A stretch of DNA of 16,649 nt from Chloroflexota bacterium. Lineage in GTDB: Bacteria; Chloroflexota; Limnocylindria; QHBO01. Location: positions 1-16,649 of the forward strand of contig JAGXHP010000005.1 in the NCBI GenBank assembly GCA_024636135.1, written 5' to 3'. This document shows positions 1 through 7,703 of this stretch, piece after piece. Position 1 is the stretch's first letter. Each line of letters opens with the position of its first letter. The position numbers were made by a program, and so were the translations under genes. The notes beneath the pieces were generated by a model. That model was not told the origin of the DNA. It was given only the letters and a program-made list of their open reading frames with translations, and did no database searches.

Positions 1-1181
1 CGATCGTGCTGTGGGGGCCGCCGGGCAGCGGCAAGACCACCCTGGCCCGGCTCCTCGCCGACCGCGCGGGCGGCACGTGGCGCCAGCTCAGCGCGGTGAC
101 GAGCGGCGTCGCCGACATCCGTGCACTGGTCGCCGATGCGAAGGCATTGCGGGACGCGGGTGGCGCCACGATCGCGTTCATCGACGAGCTCCATCGGTTC
201 AACAAGAGCCAGCAGGACGCCCTGCTGCCGCACGTCGAGGACGGCACGATCTCGCTCATCGGCGCCACGACCGAGAACCCGTACTACGAGATCAACTCGC
301 CGCTCCTGTCGCGAATGCGCGTCTACCGCCTGGAGCCTCTGGACTCCGATGCGCTCGGCGAGATCGTCGACCGTGCGTTGGCCGATGCCGACCGCGGCCT
401 CGCCGGCCGCGTGCGACTGTCGAGCGAGGCCCGCGCGACGATCCTTGACCTTGCCGGTGGCGATGCGCGGACCGCGTTGAACATCCTCGAGGCGTCTGCG
501 GCCGTGCTCGACGACGGCGGCAAGATCTCGCCGGAGGGCGCGGCCGAGGCGGCCCAGCAGCGGCTCCTGGCCTACGACCGGGTCGGCGACCAGCATTACG
601 AGGCCTCATCGGCCTTCATCAAGAGCATGCGAGGCAACGATCCAGACGCGGCGCTCTATTGGTGCGCCAGCATGGTTGCGGCGGGGGAGGATCCGACGTT
701 CATCGCGCGCCGCGTCGTGATCGCCGCCTCGGAGGACGTTGGCAACGCGGATCCGCGCGCCCTCCAGGTGGCGGTCGCTGCCATGCAGGCGGTGGAGATG
801 ATCGGCCTGCCGGAGGCGCAGTACGCGTTGGCCCAGGCTGCGGCCTATGTCGCATCGGCGCCGAAGTCGAACCGGGCCGGCGCGGCCTACTTCGCGGCCC
901 TGGCCGAGGTCGAGGAGCACGGCCGCTTGCCGGTCCCGCTCCACCTGCGCCCATCGTCGCATCGGCGCCTGGCGCGCGAGCAGGGCTACGGCAAGGGCTA
1001 CCTCTACCCGCATGACTACGACGACGCCGATGTCGACCAGGAGTACCTGCCCGACGCGCTCGTCGGTCGCGTCTTCTACGAGCCGTCGGAGGAGGGTCTG
1101 GAGCTCAAGATCGGGGAGCGACTCGAGCGACTCCGCCGGCATCGGCTGGAGGAACGCGGGCGCAAGAAATCAGGCGGCTAG
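1..1181 (+). CDS. rarA: RarA/MgsA replication-associated recombination ATPase (5' end outside window)
   Basis: This is a clamp-loader-like AAA+ ATPase that acts at stalled replication forks and single-strand/double-strand junctions. The reading frame is open through the left edge (the first full codon is at 3), so roughly the first 40 to 50 residues of a family protein of about 440 residues are missing. Visible motifs are a Walker A GPPGSGKTT at 18-44, a Walker B FIDELHRF starting near 178 followed by the RarA-typical NKSQQDALLPHVEDG, sensor 1 IGATTENP, and the arginine-finger region SPLLSRMRVY. The C-terminal half holds the RarA tetramerisation region with SEDVGNADP and PKSNRA, and ends with a basic tail. 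The stop is TAG at 1179. The following gene begins 82 bp later with its own ribosome binding site. The family call is secure; the physiological role is taken from E. coli and yeast homologues. Confidence 0.95.
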   Translation, partial: IVLWGPPGSGKTTLARLLADRAGGTWRQLSAVTSGVADIRALVADAKALRDAGGATIAFIDELHRFNKSQQDALLPHVEDGTISLIGATTENPYYEINSPLLSRMRVYRLEPLDSDALGEIVDRALADADRGLAGRVRLSSEARATILDLAGGDARTALNILEASAAVLDDGGKISPEGAAEAAQQRLLAYDRVGDQHYEASSAFIKSMRGNDPDAALYWCASMVAAGEDPTFIARRVVIAASEDVGNADPRALQVAVAAMQAVEMIGLPEAQYALAQAAAYVASAPKSNRAGAAYFAALAEVEEHGRLPVPLHLRPSSHRRLAREQGYGKGYLYPHDYDDADVDQEYLPDALVGRVFYEPSEEGLELKIGERLERLRRHRLEERGRKKSGG

Positions 1182-1252
1182 CCGGTCCCGGAGTCTTCGA
1201 ATGCGGCCAGTGGAACGACGGTTGCAGCCAACGGGATTCGACGAGAGCACAC

Positions 1253-1256
1253 GGAG
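1253..1256 (+). promoter_or_regulatory. Shine-Dalgarno site of the DinB-like remnant
   Basis: GGAG lies seven bases before the ATG at 1264. A well-placed site supports this start even though the protein downstream is short. Confidence 0.5.
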
Positions 1257-1263
1257 ATTCACG

Positions 1264-1434
1264 ATGAACAGCCTGTTCGAGGAGGAAATTCGCGGGCATC
1301 ACAGCATGCGGGACCACCTCCTGACGGTGGTGTCCGAAGCCGATCTCGCCTACAGGTTGCCCGGCAAGAACCCGACGCTGGGCCAGCTGCTGGTCGAAAT
1401 GGGCGACATCCAGGGCATCTATACGCACTCCTAG
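1264..1434 (+). pseudogene. DinB-like N-terminal fragment, 56 aa, truncated
   Basis: The 56 residues, starting MNSLFEEEIRGHHSMRD, resemble the first helices of DinB/DfsB-type four-helix proteins, which are usually about 150 to 170 aa. They include the turn LPGKNPTLGQLLVEMGDI, which in such proteins leads into the second helix and the first metal-ligand histidine. The reading ends at TAG 1432-1434, exactly where the convergent minus-strand gene ends, and no frame beyond it carries the rest of a DinB fold. I infer a 3'-truncated remnant. The good GGAG site and intact start mean a short expressed protein cannot be excluded. The family match is from memory of the pattern and is moderate. Confidence 0.5.
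1431..1434. other. Shared palindromic stop CTAG
   Basis: CTAG supplies TAG to the plus-strand DinB-like fragment (1432-1434) and TAG to the minus-strand membrane protein (1433-1431). The convergent reading frames therefore overlap by four bases with no spacer and no room for a conventional terminator. Confidence 0.85.
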
Positions 1435-1766
1435 CCGACGAGGCCGGTCGCCGAGAAGATGAGCCAGGCCACGAACAGCAGTGCGGCCATGGCCGCAGTC
1501 AGGATGCCGATGTTCCGCAGGTCGCGCTCGACGTAGTGGTACTCGGCCTTCTCCTGGGTCGTCAACGTGGAGCCCCCCGCCGTGGCCCGCGGAGCGGCGC
1601 GCTTCGGGACGTCGAGCGACGCGGCCTCTCGAGCATCGGGCGTGCCGACGGGTGGGATCGCGATCTGGGGCTGGCTCGGGACGGGTGTCGCGGCCTGGCG
1701 GGCGGCGCGCTGGCCCGAACGCTGACGGGCCTTGCGGCTGGCGGCCTTGCCGGCTCTGCGGGGCAT
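1431..1766 (-). CDS. Small single-span membrane protein, function unknown
   Basis: A protein of 111 aa. Residues 1-65 are rich in Arg, Lys, Ala and Pro and look disordered (MPRRAGKAASRKARQR at the N-terminus). Residues 71-84 (QEKAEYHYVERDLR) are a conserved-looking juxtamembrane patch. Residues 85-108 form one hydrophobic helix ending close to the C-terminus. By the positive-inside rule the basic N-terminal part should be cytoplasmic, giving a tail-anchor-like topology. The ATG at 1766 was chosen because GAGGG lies a few bases upstream on the minus strand. In-frame codons extending farther upstream would run into the DUF4446 promoter and gene, so they were not used. I do not recognise a named family. 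Confidence 0.7.
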   Translation of the reverse strand: MPRRAGKAASRKARQRSGQRAARQAATPVPSQPQIAIPPVGTPDAREAASLDVPKRAAPRATAGGSTLTTQEKAEYHYVERDLRNIGILTAAMAALLFVAWLIFSATGLVG

Positions 1767-1831
1767 CGTTCCCTCGTTTCGTGACGTGATCGGGTGGCAG
1801 GCCGCGGCCGGGCGGGAGACCGCGGGGCGGC

Positions 1832-1837
1832 TATGAT
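1832..1837 (+). promoter_or_regulatory. -10-like TATGAT, also TATCAT on the minus strand
   Basis: TATGAT (five of six matches to the sigma-70 -10 consensus) lies 12 bases before the DUF4446 start, inside the 83-bp divergent gap. Read on the other strand the overlapping hexamer at 1838-1833 is TATCAT, so it could serve either direction. No TTGACA-like -35 is visible at 16 to 18 bp. The DUF4446 start lacks a Shine-Dalgarno, consistent with a very short or absent leader. Confidence 0.4.
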
Positions 1838-1849
1838 ACCGCCGATCCG

Positions 1850-2359
1850 ATGCCCGATCTTGATCGATTCCTGTCCGATAACCTCGCGCTCGCCTTCGGC
1901 GTCCTGGCGGCCCTCGTGCTCGTCCTGCTGCTCTTCGTGCTGGTGCAGGGCATGCGGCTCGGGCGCGCGGTGCGACGCTACCGGGACCTCGTCCGGGATG
2001 GCGAAGGCGGCTCGCTCCACGATCGCCTGGTCGGCAGCGCGGAGCAGGCAGTGCACGCGTCCGAGCGCATGAAGCAGATCGAGGCACTGCATGCCACGAT
2101 CGAGGACCGCACCCGGCGCTCCCTTCAGCACATCGGCCTGGTGCGCTTCAACCCGTTCGACGACACCGGGTCGGATCAGAGCTTCGCCATCGCGCTGCTG
2201 GACGACGGCCGTGACGGGATCGTGATCAGCAGCCTGCATGGGCGGGCCAACACCCGCGTCTTCGCGAAGCCGGTGACGGACGGCTCGTCGGCGCACAACC
2301 TGTCCGAGGAGGAGACGCAGGCCATTCGCGTTGCCGTCGAGGGGACGCGTCCGGCGTGA
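1850..2359 (+). CDS. DUF4446 family membrane-anchored protein
   Basis: A protein of 169 aa. Residues 12-33 are one strongly hydrophobic helix, followed by a basic stretch (RLGRAVRRYRDL) and a cytoplasmic helix of about 65-92 that could form a coiled coil. The conserved block IGLVRFNPFDDTGSDQSFAIALLD (residues 95-118), then GIVISSLHGR and RVFAKPV, and finally LSEEE near 151-155, is the DUF4446 signature. The family is found in Bacillota and Chloroflexota, and its biochemical role is not known. The start is the ATG at 1850; no Shine-Dalgarno is seen, but a -10-like TATGAT lies 12 bases upstream. Its TGA overlaps the GTG of the next gene (GTGA), implying translational coupling with the SelB-C-like protein. 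Confidence 0.85.
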   Translation: MPDLDRFLSDNLALAFGVLAALVLVLLLFVLVQGMRLGRAVRRYRDLVRDGEGGSLHDRLVGSAEQAVHASERMKQIEALHATIEDRTRRSLQHIGLVRFNPFDDTGSDQSFAIALLDDGRDGIVISSLHGRANTRVFAKPVTDGSSAHNLSEEETQAIRVAVEGTRPA

Positions 2360-3021
2360 CGATCGGGTCGATCGACCCCGACCAGCGGCACGTCGCCGAG
2401 CGCCTGGTGCTGCTGGCACTGCGCCGCTTCCATCGTGAGCAGCCCCTGGCCGTCGACCTGCGCATGGACGCCCTGGTCACGCGGGTGCTGGTGCTCGCGG
2501 AGCGACAGCCTTCCTCGCGCCATCGCGGCGGGGGGCCGCTCGAGCTGCCGGAGGCGGATCTGCGGCGGGTGATCGATGACCTCGTGACGAAGGGCAAGTT
2601 GGCGCGCACCGGACGGCGGATCCGCCTCGCCGATGCCCGGCCCGGGATCGACCCGGCCATGGCCGAGAAGGTCGCCGCGCTGCTCGACGGCCTGCGCGCG
2701 ACCGGGGCCGAGCCGCCCCGGGTGGAGGGCATCGCCGGCCGCCTCGGGATTCCCCCGACGGTGATCGACCAGCTGCGATCCGCGGGGCAGCTGCGCCAGA
2801 TCGCCCCGGGGATCGACTATCCGGCGGACGTGTGGTCCACGCTGCGTGCCCGCGTCGAGGGCATGCGGGGCACGGTCACCGTTGTGCGGGTGCGCGATGA
2901 GCTGCGGACAACCCGACGTCACGCGGAGGCGATCCTGGCAGCGGTCGGACAGACGGAGCCGGGTGGGCATCGGCCGCGCTATCGGCCGAGGTCGCAACGC
3001 GACAGGCGACCTGTCCGATAA
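2356..3021 (+). CDS. Stand-alone SelB C-terminal-like winged-helix protein
   Basis: A protein of 221 aa with no GTPase domain. The sequence resembles the C-terminal winged-helix repeats of SelB, the selenocysteine elongation factor. Residues 21-40 (ALRRFHREQPLAVDLRMDAL) match the FHxxxPLxxGxxxxxL opening. Residues 70-93 (RVIDDLVTKGKLARTGRRIRLA) form a wing. Residues 119-160 are a second winged helix ending in a hydrophobic wing. Residues 172-197 (GTVTVVRVRDELRTTRRHAEAIL) resemble the last SelB repeat, whose core is FRDxLGTSRKYALxLL and contacts the SECIS RNA hairpin. The last 24 residues are very basic and do not match the usual ending. GTG at 2356 overlaps the DUF4446 stop (GTGA). Function is unproven: RNA binding or DNA binding are both possible. 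Full SelB could be encoded elsewhere. Confidence 0.6.
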   Translation: MTIGSIDPDQRHVAERLVLLALRRFHREQPLAVDLRMDALVTRVLVLAERQPSSRHRGGGPLELPEADLRRVIDDLVTKGKLARTGRRIRLADARPGIDPAMAEKVAALLDGLRATGAEPPRVEGIAGRLGIPPTVIDQLRSAGQLRQIAPGIDYPADVWSTLRARVEGMRGTVTVVRVRDELRTTRRHAEAILAAVGQTEPGGHRPRYRPRSQRDRRPVR

Positions 3022-3056
3022 GGCGCCGATAAGCACGGAGTGACCCGGTCCTCCGT

Positions 3057-3062
3057 TACCAT
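3057..3062 (+). promoter_or_regulatory. Leaderless-type -10 TACCAT for the helicase-nuclease gene
   Basis: TACCAT is followed by exactly seven bases and then the ATG at 3070, the geometry expected when transcription begins at the A of ATG. There is no Shine-Dalgarno before this ATG. The site favours 3070 over the upstream in-frame GTG at 3040, whose only GGAG overlaps the codon itself. No -35 is evident. Confidence 0.5.
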
Positions 3063-3069
3063 CGACGAA

Positions 3070-6000
3070 ATGCCACCGGTCGTGCCGTCGCCGAACCAGC
3101 TTCCGATTTTCGAGGAGCTCACCTCGGCACCCCGACCCCGACGGCCGCACCTCCGCGTCCAGCCGCCGCTGCTGGCCGACCTCACCGCGCGCCAACGGAA
3201 GGCGGTGACGCACGGCGACGGGCCACTGCTCATCGTGGCCGGCGCGGGAACCGGCAAGACGACCGTGATCACACGCCGGATCGCGTGGCTCATCGCCGAA
3301 AAGCGCGCGCTGCCGTCCGAGATCCTGGCCCTGACCTTCACCGACCGTGCCGCGGCCGAGATGGTCGAGCGTGTCGATCGGCTCGTGCCGTACGGCCACA
3401 ACGACGCGGAGATCAGCACGTTCCACGCCTTCGGCGACCGCCTGCTGCGCGAGCACGCCCTGGAGGCTGGCCTCTCAGATCGCTCGACGGTGCTGTCGCG
3501 CGCCGAGCAGATCATCCTGCTGCGCGAGCACCTGTTCGAGCTTCCCCTCGAGCGGTACCGGCCGCTCGGCGACCCGACCCGCTTCCTGTCGTCGCTCGTC
3601 ACGCTCATCGGCCGCCTGCGGGACGAGGACATCGGGCCGGAGGCCTACCTCGCGGCGGCCCGCGACCTCGCCGACCGATCCGCGGCTTCGCCCGAGGACG
3701 AGGCGCTGGCCGAGGAGGCATCGCGGCACGCGGAGCTGGCCGCCACCTACCAGGCCTACGAGCAGCTCATGCGCTCCACGGACCGGCTCGACTTCGGCGA
3801 CCAGGTTGGGCTCGCCCTGCGACTGCTGCGGGATCATCGCTCGGTCCTGGACGAGGAGCGCGCGCGATACCGCTACATCCTGGTCGACGAGTTCCAGGAC
3901 ACGAACCACGCCCAATGGGAGATCGTCCGCCTGCTCGCCGAGCCGCACGGCAACGTCACGGTCGTCGGGGATGACGACCAGAGCATCTACCGCTTCCGTG
4001 GGGCGGCGCTGGGGAACATCCTCGGCTTCCGGGACGCCTACCCGAAGGCTGCGACCGCCGTCCTCGTCGACAACTACCGCAGCCGGCAGCCGATCCTTGA
4101 CGCCGCCCACCGGCTCATCGCGCACAACGATCCGGAGCGGCTCGAGGCCCGGGAAGGTCTCGACAAGGGCCTGCGAGCCCGGCTGCGATTCGATCGACCG
4201 GAGCCTCCCGCCGGGCCGATCGAGTGGCTGGCCTTCGCCACGGGATCCGACGAGGCCGATGCGGTCACCGATCGGATCGGTGCCTCACTGCGTGCCGGAC
4301 GCCAGCCGGGCGATCACGCCATCCTCGTCCGCGGCAACCGCGATGCCGATCCGTACCTCCGCTCGCTGAACATGGCACGCATCCCGTGGCGCTTCAGCGG
4401 CACGGCCGGCCTCTACCGCCAGCCCGAGGTCCGGGTCCTCATCAGCTTCCTGCGGTCCGTCAACGATCTCGACGACTCGGTCAGCCTCTACGACCTGGCC
4501 ACCAGCGAGATCTTCGGGCTGGCCGCGGCGGACGTGACACTCGCGCTGACGAAGGCACGGCGCCGGCGCAGCAGCCTCGCGGTTGCGCTGGCCGATGCGG
4601 TCGCGGACCCGGAGCGCTCGCCCTTCGGGGCGCGAGCCATCGAGGTCGTCCAGCGGCTGCTCGCCAGCCTCGAGGCACATCGGGCGATGAGCACCGAGCG
4701 CAGCAGCGGGGAGCTGCTCTATCACTTCATCACGAGCTCGGGATGGCTCGGTCGTCTGGCGGCCGAGGCGCGCGAGGCGGGCGACGAGCGCCTGGCCAAT
4801 GTCGCCCGCTTTTTCGAGATCGTGCGACGCCAGGGGAGCCTCCTGCGGGATGACCGCATCCCGTTCCTGGTCGCTCAGCTCGACACGCTGATCGAGACGG
4901 GGGACGACCCCTCGACCGCCGACGTCGATCCCGACGAGGGCCAGGCGGTGCACGTCCTGACCTACCACAAGGCGAAGGGGCTCGAGTTCAACGTGGTGTT
5001 CATGGTGGGGCTGGCGGACGACCGCTTTCCGGGCCGGGAGCGTCGTGATGCCCTCGAGCTCCCCGATGCGCTGACGACCGACCCCGGCATGACCGCTGAC
5101 CAGCACGTCGCCGAGGAGCGGCGGCTGTTCTACGTCGGCATGACCCGAGCGCGCGAGGAGCTCGTCTTCAGTTCGGCCCAGGACTACGCGGGGCGCAGGA
5201 CTCGCGGCGCGAGCCGTTTCGTCGCCGAGGCCCTCGACCTGCCCCCGGCGACGCCTGCGGACACCATTCGCCCGGCCCTGCTCGACCAGCTCGCCCGACA
5301 CGAGACCTCGCCGGCCACGCCGACGGTCCCGCAGGCGGTTCCCCGGCTCGGGGACCGACCGCTGACCCTGAGCTTCGGCCAGATCAACGACTACCTCGAC
5401 TGCCCCGCGCGCTATCGCTACGGCCATGTCGTCCGCATCCCGACGCCGGCGTCCCACCAGATGGTCTACGGACGCGCCCTGCACGCTGCGGTACAGGCCT
5501 ACCACCGGGGCCAGATGTCGGGCGAGACGATGAGCCTCGAAGCGCTGCATGCCGCGCTCGACGCGAATTGGGAGTCGGTCGGCTTCCTGACCCGAACCCA
5601 TGAGGAGGCGCGACGCGCCGCGGCGCATGATGCGATCGCCCGATTCTGGGACGACCAGCAGCGCGATCCGGCGCGACCGATCGCCGTCGAGCGGGACTTC
5701 ACCGTCGCCTTCGGGCCGGACCGCCTGCGCGGGCGCTACGACCGCGTGGACCGCGATGAGGCCGGGCGCGTCGTGATCACCGACTACAAGTCGAGTGACG
5801 TTCGAGACCTCGCCACCGCGAACCGCCGAGCGCGCGACTCGCTGCAGCTCTCGATCTACGCCCTGGCGCACGAAGCGGAGCAGGGAACGCTGCCGGACGA
5901 GCTGGCGCTGCATTTCCTCGAATCGGGGATCACCGGGCGCGCCGCCCCGACGGAGAAGCGACTCGAGAAGGCCCAGGAGCAGCTCACCCGGGCGGCGAGC

Positions 6001-6093
6001 GGGATCCGCGCGGGCCAGTTCGAGGCCACGCCGAGCGCGATGCGCTGCGGGTATTGCCCGTTCCGCGAGATCTGCCCCGACGCGTCGCGGTGA
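3070..6093 (+). CDS. UvrD/PcrA-like helicase fused to Fe-S RecB-family nuclease
   Basis: A protein of 1007 aa, a superfamily 1A 3'-5' DNA helicase. Walker A AGAGTGKTT is at 57-65, motif Ia LTFTDRAAAEM and motif Ic STFHAFGDRLL follow, and motif II DEFQD is at 273-277. Motif III VVGDDDQSIYRFRGA is at 298-312, motif IV NYRS at 335-338, motif V YHKAKG at 632-637, and motif VI FYVGMTRAR at 687-695. From about 765 a PD-(D/E)XK nuclease follows: D891 in RYDRVD, D905-Y-K907 in ITDYKSS, and Q926/Y930 in QLSIY. Cys778, Cys993, Cys996 and Cys1002 (C...C-x2-C-x5-C) match the 4Fe-4S staple of AddB, AdnB and Cas4 nucleases. The expected role is processing of double-strand ends. The N-terminal 45 residues are Pro/Arg-rich and probably flexible. 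The stop overlaps the next start by 4 bp (GTGA). Confidence 0.93.
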   Translation: MPPVVPSPNQLPIFEELTSAPRPRRPHLRVQPPLLADLTARQRKAVTHGDGPLLIVAGAGTGKTTVITRRIAWLIAEKRALPSEILALTFTDRAAAEMVERVDRLVPYGHNDAEISTFHAFGDRLLREHALEAGLSDRSTVLSRAEQIILLREHLFELPLERYRPLGDPTRFLSSLVTLIGRLRDEDIGPEAYLAAARDLADRSAASPEDEALAEEASRHAELAATYQAYEQLMRSTDRLDFGDQVGLALRLLRDHRSVLDEERARYRYILVDEFQDTNHAQWEIVRLLAEPHGNVTVVGDDDQSIYRFRGAALGNILGFRDAYPKAATAVLVDNYRSRQPILDAAHRLIAHNDPERLEAREGLDKGLRARLRFDRPEPPAGPIEWLAFATGSDEADAVTDRIGASLRAGRQPGDHAILVRGNRDADPYLRSLNMARIPWRFSGTAGLYRQPEVRVLISFLRSVNDLDDSVSLYDLATSEIFGLAAADVTLALTKARRRRSSLAVALADAVADPERSPFGARAIEVVQRLLASLEAHRAMSTERSSGELLYHFITSSGWLGRLAAEAREAGDERLANVARFFEIVRRQGSLLRDDRIPFLVAQLDTLIETGDDPSTADVDPDEGQAVHVLTYHKAKGLEFNVVFMVGLADDRFPGRERRDALELPDALTTDPGMTADQHVAEERRLFYVGMTRAREELVFSSAQDYAGRRTRGASRFVAEALDLPPATPADTIRPALLDQLARHETSPATPTVPQAVPRLGDRPLTLSFGQINDYLDCPARYRYGHVVRIPTPASHQMVYGRALHAAVQAYHRGQMSGETMSLEALHAALDANWESVGFLTRTHEEARRAAAHDAIARFWDDQQRDPARPIAVERDFTVAFGPDRLRGRYDRVDRDEAGRVVITDYKSSDVRDLATANRRARDSLQLSIYALAHEAEQGTLPDELALHFLESGITGRAAPTEKRLEKAQEQLTRAASGIRAGQFEATPSAMRCGYCPFREICPDASR

Positions 6094-6491
6094 GCGCGCG
6101 CGAGCGGACCGCGGTGGCGGCCTTGGTCCTGCTGGGGATTCTCGCCTCGGTCGTCCTCGTCTCGCTGGCGGGGCGTGCGTGTCCGATCGAGACGCCGGCC
6201 CAGCCCTGCCCGGACGCCGCGCTGAACCGCGCGCTCGTCGTTGCCCTGGCGGCCGTCAGTCTCGTCCTGATCGTGACGCCCTTTGCGTTTCTCGGCGAGG
6301 TGATGGCCCGCCGTCGCATCGTCTATCTTGGCGCCTGGGTTCGCGCGGCACGGCGGGGGGTGCTGGTCGGGCTGGTCGTCGCGGCCCTAGCGGGACTGCG
6401 CCTGGGCGGGTCACTCAGTGTCCCGATCGCCATCTTCGTCATCATCCTGGCCGGCGTCGTCGAGTGGTATCTCGCGCGTCGCGATCGATAG
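6090..6491 (+). CDS. Four-span integral membrane protein, unknown function
   Basis: A protein of 133 aa beginning at GTG 6090, chosen because it overlaps the helicase-nuclease stop as GTGA. Earlier in-frame starts would lie inside that gene. Hydrophobic segments are at about 8-28, 49-70, 90-106 and 109-128. The first loop (residues 29-48) holds two cysteines, Cys31 and Cys40, on the same side, which could form a disulfide if the loop is outside. The second loop (73-89) is Arg-rich and should face the cytoplasm. I recognise no domain. Its position between a nuclease and an amidohydrolase gives no functional clue. Confidence 0.7.
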   Translation: MSARERTAVAALVLLGILASVVLVSLAGRACPIETPAQPCPDAALNRALVVALAAVSLVLIVTPFAFLGEVMARRRIVYLGAWVRAARRGVLVGLVVAALAGLRLGGSLSVPIAIFVIILAGVVEWYLARRDR

Positions 6492-6492
6492 C

Positions 6493-6498
6493 AGGAGG
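6493..6498 (+). promoter_or_regulatory. Strong Shine-Dalgarno AGGAGG
   Basis: AGGAGG sits five bases before the GTG at 6504 and fixes the start of the amidohydrolase. It is the best ribosome binding site I noticed in the window. Confidence 0.8.
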
Positions 6499-6503
6499 TC
6501 CGC

Positions 6504-7703
6504 GTGCCGAACGGCGGTGCGACAGAGCGGCTCGACGCCGCCGTCGCGGAGATCATGCCCGAGTCGCTCGAGCTCTCACACCGGGTTCATGCCACCCCGG
6601 AGATCGCGTTCCAGGAGCACCAGGCGGCCGCGTGGACGGCCGAGCTGCTTGCTGCGCACGGGTTCGACGTGACCGCACCGGCGGGCGGCCTCGACACTGC
6701 CTTCGTTGCGCGCTGGCAGGGTCGCGCTTCCGGCCCGGTCATCGCCTTCGCCGGAGAGTACGACGCCCTGCCCGAGGTCGGACACGGGTGCGGCCACAAC
6801 CTCATGTGCTCGTCGAGCGCGGGAGCGGCCATTGCCGCCGCGCAGGCCCTCGGGCGGGATTTCGACGGTGAGGTCCGATTCATCGGCACGCCCGCCGAGG
6901 AGGCCGGCAACGGGAAGGTGCATCTCATCCGGGCGGGGCTTTTCGAGGACGTCGACGTCTGCCTGCAGATCCACCCGTCGGACACCAGCGCCGCCGAATC
7001 GCTGTGCCTGGCGGTGACCGAGATCGGCGTCACGTTCCACGGCACGCTGGCCCACGCCAGCGCGGACCCGTGGCTCGGCAAGAACGCGCTCGACGCGATC
7101 GTGCTCCTGCACACCATGGTCGCCCAGTGGCGCCAGCACCTCAAGCCGGGCGAGCGCGTCCACGGCATCATCACCCACGGCGGGGCCGCTCCCAACGTCG
7201 TACCCGATCGCACATCCGGCGCCTGGTACGTGCGCACGCCGGTGGATGAGGATCTCGATGCGATGGTCGAGCGATTCGGCGTGATGGCGGAGGCCGCGGC
7301 GACGGCCACCGGCTGCACGGTCGAGCTCGCGGCCGATCCGGTGAACCGCTGCAGGACGATGCTCAACAATCCGACCCTGCTCGGGATCTGGCGCCGCCAC
7401 ATGGCGACTGCGGGGATCGCGGAGGACCCGATCGACCCGAACGCTGGCAGCACCGACATGGCGAACGTCAGCCACGAGGTGCCCACGATCCACCCGTATC
7501 TCTCGATCGCGCCGCGCGGCACGCCGGGGCACTCCCACGAGTTTGCTCGAGCTGCCGGCGGCGAGGGCGGCGACCGAATGCTCCCCGACGCGATCCGAAT
7601 CCTGGCCGCGACGGCGATCGACCTGATCGAGCAGCCCGCGCTGGTCGATCAGGCATGGCGAGAGCTGCGTGGGGAGGGGAGCGGCCGGAGGGCGCGAACC
7701 TGA
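6504..7703 (+). CDS. M20-family (M20D-like) amidohydrolase
   Basis: A protein of 399 aa with the two-domain M20 metallohydrolase layout. The metal-binding set is visible: Cys96 and His98 in GHGCGHN, Glu132-Glu133 in TPAEEAG, His184 in LAHASADPW, and a C-terminal His in GTPGHSHEF. GEYDALPEVGHG is typical of the AbgB / p-aminobenzoyl-glutamate hydrolase and PM20D2-like branch, which cleaves amide or dipeptide bonds of small N-acyl substrates. No signal peptide is present, so it should be cytoplasmic. The dimerisation domain runs roughly from residue 185 to 300. GTG 6504 follows AGGAGG. The end either overlaps the methyltransferase ATG by 49 bp or overlaps a possible CTG start by 4 bp. The exact substrate cannot be told from sequence. 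Confidence 0.9.
   Translation: MPNGGATERLDAAVAEIMPESLELSHRVHATPEIAFQEHQAAAWTAELLAAHGFDVTAPAGGLDTAFVARWQGRASGPVIAFAGEYDALPEVGHGCGHNLMCSSSAGAAIAAAQALGRDFDGEVRFIGTPAEEAGNGKVHLIRAGLFEDVDVCLQIHPSDTSAAESLCLAVTEIGVTFHGTLAHASADPWLGKNALDAIVLLHTMVAQWRQHLKPGERVHGIITHGGAAPNVVPDRTSGAWYVRTPVDEDLDAMVERFGVMAEAAATATGCTVELAADPVNRCRTMLNNPTLLGIWRRHMATAGIAEDPIDPNAGSTDMANVSHEVPTIHPYLSIAPRGTPGHSHEFARAAGGEGGDRMLPDAIRILAATAIDLIEQPALVDQAWRELRGEGSGRRART

Noticed and set aside
2935..3021. A frameshift at the 3' end of the SelB-like gene restoring a normal SelB ending
   Set aside because: I translated all three frames of this stretch and none gives the usual SelB C-terminal motif.
3036..3042. GTG 3040 as start of the helicase-nuclease gene with GGAG
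   Set aside because: The GGAG overlaps the GTG so no ribosome spacing is possible; ATG 3070 has a correctly spaced -10-like TACCAT.
4285..5913. A 542-aa open frame antisense to the helicase-nuclease gene
   Set aside because: It is a mirror frame of a clearly conserved gene in GC-rich DNA, with low-complexity Arg/Gly/Val composition and no recognisable domain.
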